From assembly GCA_017354575.1 (NCBI GenBank), contig JAFMQP010000180.1, positions 1-7,900 on the forward strand: a DNA stretch of 7,900 bases. Direction: 5' to 3'. The DNA is from Acidothermales bacterium. GTDB taxonomy: Bacteria; Actinomycetota; Actinomycetes; Streptosporangiales; WHST01. Shown here one piece after another: positions 4,571 to 7,900 of the stretch. Within the stretch, counting starts at the first letter, position 1; each line of letters begins with the position of its first letter. The notes beneath the pieces are model-generated. The model was not told where the DNA came from, made no database searches, and was given only the letters and a program-made list of their open reading frames with translations. The position numbers and the translations under genes are program-made.

Positions 4571-5650
4571 GCGGGCGACGACCGCGTACGCCGCTTCCAG
4601 CAGCCGCGGGTCGGGATCCTCGAGCCGGGTGGTCGCGCCAAGCCCGTCCAGCACGACGAAGCGCAGCGTCGCGCCGCGCGCCTTCTTGTCGACACGCATC
4701 GCGTCGAGCAGCGCCGGCCACGCGTCCGCCCGGTAGCCGGTCGGCAGGCCGACCGCGGCGAGGATGCCGGCGTGCCGCTTCGCCACCGCGTCGTCGACGG
4801 TGCCGGCGAGGCGGCCGAGCTCGGCGGCGAAGACCATGCCGACGGAGACCGCGTGGCCGTGCCGCCAGCGGTACCGCTCCACCCGCTCGATCGCGTGCGC
4901 CAGGGTGTGGCCGTAGTTCAACGCCTCCCGCGGGCCCGACTCACGGAGGTCCGTGGCGACCACGTCCGCCTTGACGCGCACCGCCCGCTCGACCAGCTCG
5001 CGGACGTGTGGCCCGCCTGGACCGGCCGCGCCGGCGGGGTCGTCCTCGACCAGGTCGAGGATCGCCGGGTCGGCGATGAAGCCCGCCTTGACGACCTCGG
5101 CGAGGCCGGCGACGTACTCGACGGCGGGCAGGGCGGCCAGCGTGCCGAGGTCGCACAGCACCCCGGCGGGCGGGTGGAACGTGCCGACCAGGTTCTTGCC
5201 GGCCGGGGTGTTGATGCCGGTCTTGCCGCCGACCGCGGCGTCGACCATGCCGAGCAGCGTCGTCGGCACGTGCACGACGGGGACGCCGCGCAGCCAAACC
5301 GACGCGACGAAGCCGGCGAGGTCGGTGACCGCTCCCCCGCCGACGCCCACGACGCAGTCGGACCTGGTGAACCCGAGCTCGCCCATCCGGGTCCAGCACG
5401 CCGCCGCAACCGAGACGTCCTTGCCGTCCTCGGCGTCGGGTACCTCGATGCGGCAGGGGCGCAGGCCCGCGCCGGCCAGCACCTCGACCACGCGGTCGGC
5501 GGGCGCGCGCACCGTCTCGGTGCTCACCACCGCGACCTGCCGCGTGCGCGGCCCGAGCAGACCGGTGAGCTCGGCGACGGCGTCATGGCCGACGACCACG
5601 TCGTACGGGCGCTCACCCGCGACCGCGATCCGCGTCGGCTCGGCGTTCAC
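4568..5650 (-). CDS. aroB: 3-dehydroquinate synthase
   Basis: A 360-residue NAD- and divalent-metal-dependent enzyme that cyclises DAHP to 3-dehydroquinate, the second step of the shikimate pathway. The N-terminal half holds the NAD-binding signature GVGGGAVTDLAGFVAS (102-117), HVPTTLLGMVDAAVGGKTGIN (127-147, with Lys143) and GKNLVGTFHPP (151-161). The C-terminal helical half holds the metal ligands Glu185 (GLAEVVK), His248 (LNYGHTLAHAIE) and His264 (WRHGHAVSVGM). Length and motif order match the family, and DKKARG near the C terminus is typical of bacterial AroB. The GTG start at 5650-5648 overlaps the aroK stop by four bases (GTGA), implying translational coupling. It is distinguished from 2-deoxy-scyllo-inosose synthase and other sugar cyclases mainly by its setting in a full aro operon. 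Confidence 0.97.
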   Translation of the reverse strand: MNAEPTRIAVAGERPYDVVVGHDAVAELTGLLGPRTRQVAVVSTETVRAPADRVVEVLAGAGLRPCRIEVPDAEDGKDVSVAAACWTRMGELGFTRSDCVVGVGGGAVTDLAGFVASVWLRGVPVVHVPTTLLGMVDAAVGGKTGINTPAGKNLVGTFHPPAGVLCDLGTLAALPAVEYVAGLAEVVKAGFIADPAILDLVEDDPAGAAGPGGPHVRELVERAVRVKADVVATDLRESGPREALNYGHTLAHAIERVERYRWRHGHAVSVGMVFAAELGRLAGTVDDAVAKRHAGILAAVGLPTGYRADAWPALLDAMRVDKKARGATLRFVVLDGLGATTRLEDPDPRLLEAAYAVVAR

Positions 5651-6222
5651 CCGGCGTCGCCCTCCGCACCGCCGCGGACCACGTCGAGGACGGCGTCGAC
5701 GACCTCGCCCGGACCCAGCGCGGACGTCGCGACCACCGCGGTGGCGACCTCGAGGTAGTGCGGCCGGCGGTCCGCGAGCTGCTTCCGCAGCGTCGCCCGC
5801 GGGTTCCCGATGAGCAGCGGACGCGGGGTGTCGAGGCCGACCCGGTGCGCCGCCGCGCTGAGATCGACGTCGAGGAACACGACGCGGTGCGCCCTGAGCA
5901 GCTCGCGCGTCGACGGGTCGAGGACCGCGCCGCCGCCGAGCGAGAGCACACCCCCGTGCTCGGCGAGCGCCGCGGCCACCGCCTCGCGTTCGAGCCGGCG
6001 GAAGGCCGGCTCGCCGTCGGTGACGAAGATCTCCGGGACGGGCTTGCCCGCCCGCGCCTCGACGGCCGAGTCGGTGTCGAGGAACTCCACGCCGAGCCGG
6101 TCGGCGAGCCGCCGGCCGACGGTCGTCTTGCCCGCGCCCGGCGGCCCGACCAGCACGACGACGGGGCCTACCGGCCGCGTCCCACCCCTGGTGTCGTCGC
6201 CCGAGGTGTCGGTGTCACCCAC
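5647..6222 (-). CDS. aroK: Shikimate kinase
   Basis: A 191-residue P-loop kinase phosphorylating shikimate to shikimate 3-phosphate with ATP. Visible elements are the Walker A loop GPPGAGKT (26-33), DTD with Asp51 as the shikimate-binding acid, FRRLERE with Arg75, the GGGAV shikimate loop (96-100), the lid region RPLLIGNP with Arg134, and RRPHYLEVA with Arg153. These correspond to the known ATP- and shikimate-binding residues of the family. The protein is slightly longer than the usual 165-175 residues because of an acidic, probably disordered N terminus with DTDTSGDD. The start chosen is GTG at 6222, with GGAG 10 nt upstream and 17 nt after the aroC stop. A later start nearer the P-loop cannot be excluded. 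The 3' end overlaps aroB by 4 nt. Confidence 0.95.
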   Translation of the reverse strand: MGDTDTSGDDTRGGTRPVGPVVVLVGPPGAGKTTVGRRLADRLGVEFLDTDSAVEARAGKPVPEIFVTDGEPAFRRLEREAVAAALAEHGGVLSLGGGAVLDPSTRELLRAHRVVFLDVDLSAAAHRVGLDTPRPLLIGNPRATLRKQLADRRPHYLEVATAVVATSALGPGEVVDAVLDVVRGGAEGDAG

Positions 6223-6232
6223 TGTCGGCCTG

Positions 6233-6236
6233 CTCC
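6233..6236 (-). promoter_or_regulatory. Ribosome binding site of aroK
   Basis: Minus-strand GGAG lies 10 nt before the GTG at 6222. It supports that start over the longer open frame that reaches back to 6387 inside aroC. Confidence 0.5.
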
Positions 6237-6239
6237 GCT

Positions 6240-7418
6240 CTACGAGAACGCGAGGTTCTCGCGATATGCCTCGAGGTTGCGCGTCGTCTCCGCGACGGAG
6301 TCGCCGCCGAACTTCTCCAGCACGGCGTCGGCGAGGACGAGCGCGACCATCGCCTCGGCGACCACGCCCGCGGCGGGCACCGCGCACACGTCACTTCGCT
6401 GGTTGATCGCCTGCGCCGGCTCACCGGTGGCGACGTCGACCGTCCGCAGCGCGCGCGGCACGGTGGAGATGGGCTTCATCGCGGCCCGGACGCGCAGCAC
6501 CTCCCCCGTGGACATGCCGCCCTCGGTGCCGCCGGAACGGCCGGACGCCCGGCGGATCCCCGACTCGGTGGGGACGATCTCGTCGTGCGCGGCCGACCCG
6601 CGGCACCTCGCGAGGTCGAAGCCGTCGCCGACCTCGACGCCCTTGATCGCCTGGATGCCCATGAGCGCGGCAGCGAGCCGGCCGTCGAGCCGGCGGTCCC
6701 AGTGCGTGTGGCTGCCGAGACCCGGCGGCAGCCCGTGCGCCACCACCTCGACGACGCCGCCGAGGGTGTCGCCGTCGCCGCGCGCGGCGTCGACCTCGGC
6801 GACCATCAGCTTCCCGGTGTCCTGGTCGGCGCAGCGCATCGGGTCGTCGTCGATGCGCGCGCCGTCCTCGGGGCCGGGCACCACGCCGGGCGGCACCGCG
6901 ACGGTGCCGAGCTCGACGACGTGGCTCACGACCTCCGCCCCGGCCACCTGCCGCAGGAACCGCCTGGCCACCTCACCCAGCGCGACGCGCGCGGCGGTCT
7001 CCCGCGCGCTGGCGCGCTCCAGGACGGGGCGGGCGTCGTCGAAACCGTACTTCTGCATGCCGACGAGGTCGGCGTGACCGGGCCGCGGGCGGGTGAGCGG
7101 CGCGTTCCGCGCCAGCCCGGCGATCTCGTCCGGGTCGACGGGGTCGGCGGCCATCACCTTCTCCCACTTGGGCCACTCGGTGTTGCCGACCCGGATCGCG
7201 ACCGGGCCGCCCAGCGTCCGGCCGTGCCGGATACCGCCGGCGAAGCTCACCTGGTCCTGCTCGAACGACATCCGCGCGCCCCTGCCGTAACCCAGCCGGC
7301 GCCGGGCCAGCGCGGCGGCGACGTCGGAGGTGGTCACCTCGACCCCGGCGGGCAGCCCTTCCAGGATCGCCACGAGTTCCGGGCCGTGCGACTCTCCGGC
7401 GGTCAGCCAACGCAGCAT
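6240..7418 (-). CDS. aroC: Chorismate synthase
   Basis: A 392-residue enzyme converting EPSP to chorismate by trans-1,4 elimination of phosphate, using reduced FMN as a catalytic cofactor. All three family signatures are present: GESHGPELVAILEGLPAG near the N terminus with catalytic His11; RPGHADLVGMQKYGFDDARPV starting near 112 with catalytic His115; and QRSDVCAVPAAGVVAEAM (340-357) with catalytic Asp343. Length matches actinobacterial AroC. The ATG at 7418 gives the canonical MLRWLTAGESHG start and has GGGAGA 9 nt upstream. It lies 16 nt after the aroE stop. A 7-bp inverted repeat covers its last codons. The flavin reductase that supplies reduced FMN is not in the window. Confidence 0.98.
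   Translation of the reverse strand: MLRWLTAGESHGPELVAILEGLPAGVEVTTSDVAAALARRRLGYGRGARMSFEQDQVSFAGGIRHGRTLGGPVAIRVGNTEWPKWEKVMAADPVDPDEIAGLARNAPLTRPRPGHADLVGMQKYGFDDARPVLERASARETAARVALGEVARRFLRQVAGAEVVSHVVELGTVAVPPGVVPGPEDGARIDDDPMRCADQDTGKLMVAEVDAARGDGDTLGGVVEVVAHGLPPGLGSHTHWDRRLDGRLAAALMGIQAIKGVEVGDGFDLARCRGSAAHDEIVPTESGIRRASGRSGGTEGGMSTGEVLRVRAAMKPISTVPRALRTVDVATGEPAQAINQRSDVCAVPAAGVVAEAMVALVLADAVLEKFGGDSVAETTRNLEAYRENLAFS
6243..6261 (-). other. Hairpin in the last codons of aroC
   Basis: CGAGAAC (6243-6249) and GTTCTCG (6255-6261) form a perfect 7-bp stem with a 5-nt loop, directly before the aroC TAG and about 20 nt before the aroK start. It could stabilise or process the message at this junction. 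It also encodes RENLAFS, so it may be incidental. Confidence 0.35.
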
Positions 7419-7427
7419 GTGGCCAAG

Positions 7428-7433
7428 TCTCCC
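7428..7433 (-). promoter_or_regulatory. Ribosome binding site of aroC
   Basis: Minus-strand GGGAGA lies 9 nt before the ATG at 7418, in the 16-nt gap after aroE. It is among the clearest Shine-Dalgarno sequences in the window. Confidence 0.65.
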
Positions 7434-7434
7434 A

Positions 7435-7900
7435 TCAGCGGGACAGCTCGGCCTCGCCCGCCTCGCGCATCGCCTCGACCGGTGCCTCGCACCCGGTCAT
7501 CGCCGTCACCTGCAGGGCGGCCTGGTGCAGCAGCAGCTCGAAGCCGCCGACGACGGTGCCGCCCGTCTTCGTTACGGCGGCCGCCAGCTCTGTGGGCCAG
7601 GGCGCGTACGCGACGTCGAACAGCGCCGCGACCGAGCCGGCGTACGGCACCAGCCCGTCGGTCGTGCCGCCCGGAACGGTCGAGACCACCAGGTCGGCGG
7701 CGCCGAGCACGCCGGTGCCCGGCCACGCGGCGAACCGCAGCGCCAGCCCGAACGCCTCGCCGACCTCCCGCAGCCGCACCGCCCTGCCCTCGTCCCGGAC
7801 GACGGCGGTCACCTCGGTGACGCCGAGGCCGGCGAGGGCGGCCGCCGCCGAGCAGGCGGTCGCGCCGCCGCCGAGCAGGACCGGACGCCGGGCGCGGGCC
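7435..7900 (-). CDS. aroE: Shikimate dehydrogenase, N-terminal part outside the window
   Basis: The C-terminal 154 residues of an AroE-type NADP-dependent shikimate dehydrogenase, which reduces 3-dehydroshikimate to shikimate. The visible part is the nucleotide-binding domain: the glycine-rich loop PVLLGGGATACSAAAAL, VVRDEGRA where many bacterial enzymes have the NRTxxRA cofactor motif, DLVVSTVPGG, DVAYAPWPTELA, and the C-terminal GGFELLLHQAALQVTAMTG with the family Gln. The substrate-binding N domain with its Lys/Asp pair lies beyond the right edge and cannot be checked. An internal GTG at 7812 is not the start because the glycine loop lies upstream of it. It is the most upstream gene seen of the aro block, 16 nt before aroC. 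The operon promoter is probably outside the window. Confidence 0.93.
   Translation of the reverse strand, partial: ARARRPVLLGGGATACSAAAALAGLGVTEVTAVVRDEGRAVRLREVGEAFGLALRFAAWPGTGVLGAADLVVSTVPGGTTDGLVPYAGSVAALFDVAYAPWPTELAAAVTKTGGTVVGGFELLLHQAALQVTAMTGCEAPVEAMREAGEAELSR

Noticed and set aside
2724..4736. 670-codon open frame on the plus strand
   Set aside because: It runs antisense to both membrane protein genes and aroQ, its translation is Arg/Gly/Pro-rich with no family motif, and long empty frames are normal opposite genes with strong G/C third-position bias.
4772..5758. Long plus-strand frame opposite aroB
   Set aside because: Antisense to a complete aroB with all catalytic residues; the translation has no recognisable domain.
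5758..7077. 439-codon plus-strand frame opposite aroK and aroC
   Set aside because: Antisense shadow of two certain genes; composition is biased and no homology is recognisable.
7435..7812. Short complete gene starting at the GTG at 7812
   Set aside because: The glycine-rich nucleotide-binding loop of AroE continues in frame upstream to the window edge, so this is an internal codon of a partial aroE.

Overview
The window is a very GC-rich, densely packed actinobacterial chromosome segment. The suggestion of an Actinobacterium rests on the GTG starts, the strong G/C third-position bias, and the gene order aroE-aroC-aroK-aroB-aroQ ... pepQ-efp-nusB, a conserved arrangement in that phylum. The sequence does not allow a confident genus. 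No mobile element, tRNA, rRNA or CRISPR array was found, and every stretch over 300 bases is coding.

Layout: ten of the eleven genes are on the minus strand, read here from high to low coordinates. The right half (7900 down to 4083) is a shikimate/chorismate block: aroE (5' end outside the window), aroC, aroK, aroB and aroQ, with gaps of 16 and 17 nt, a 4-nt overlap, and a 47-nt gap before aroQ. These supply five steps of the seven-step pathway (DHQ synthase, DHQ dehydratase, shikimate dehydrogenase, shikimate kinase, chorismate synthase). DAHP synthase and EPSP synthase must be encoded elsewhere. The left part (2594 down to 434) is pepQ-efp-nusB: a proline-specific M24 peptidase, translation elongation factor P and the antitermination factor NusB. 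efp and nusB share one base (TGATG). A plus-strand YceI-family gene, truncated at the left edge, converges on nusB, and the two 3' ends overlap by 12 nt.

Between the two conserved blocks (4022 down to 2691) lie two genes I do not recognise. They encode paralogous membrane proteins with the same architecture: a short N-terminal P-x-C-x-x-(S/T)-G segment, an NP-x-V-x-M segment, two transmembrane helices, and an A-H-P-A-F motif at identical residue numbers (144-148). They differ in their tails. One ends in a 65-residue Gln/Pro/Gly/Tyr low-complexity tail, the other in a short basic Pro/Arg tail. The second gene is flanked by GC-rich hairpins and has a perfect 14-bp palindrome just upstream of its start. 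This pair is the least explained part of the window.

The aro genes and pepQ-efp-nusB are textbook families with intact catalytic motifs. The membrane pair, the palindrome and the signals around aroQ deserve the second look.
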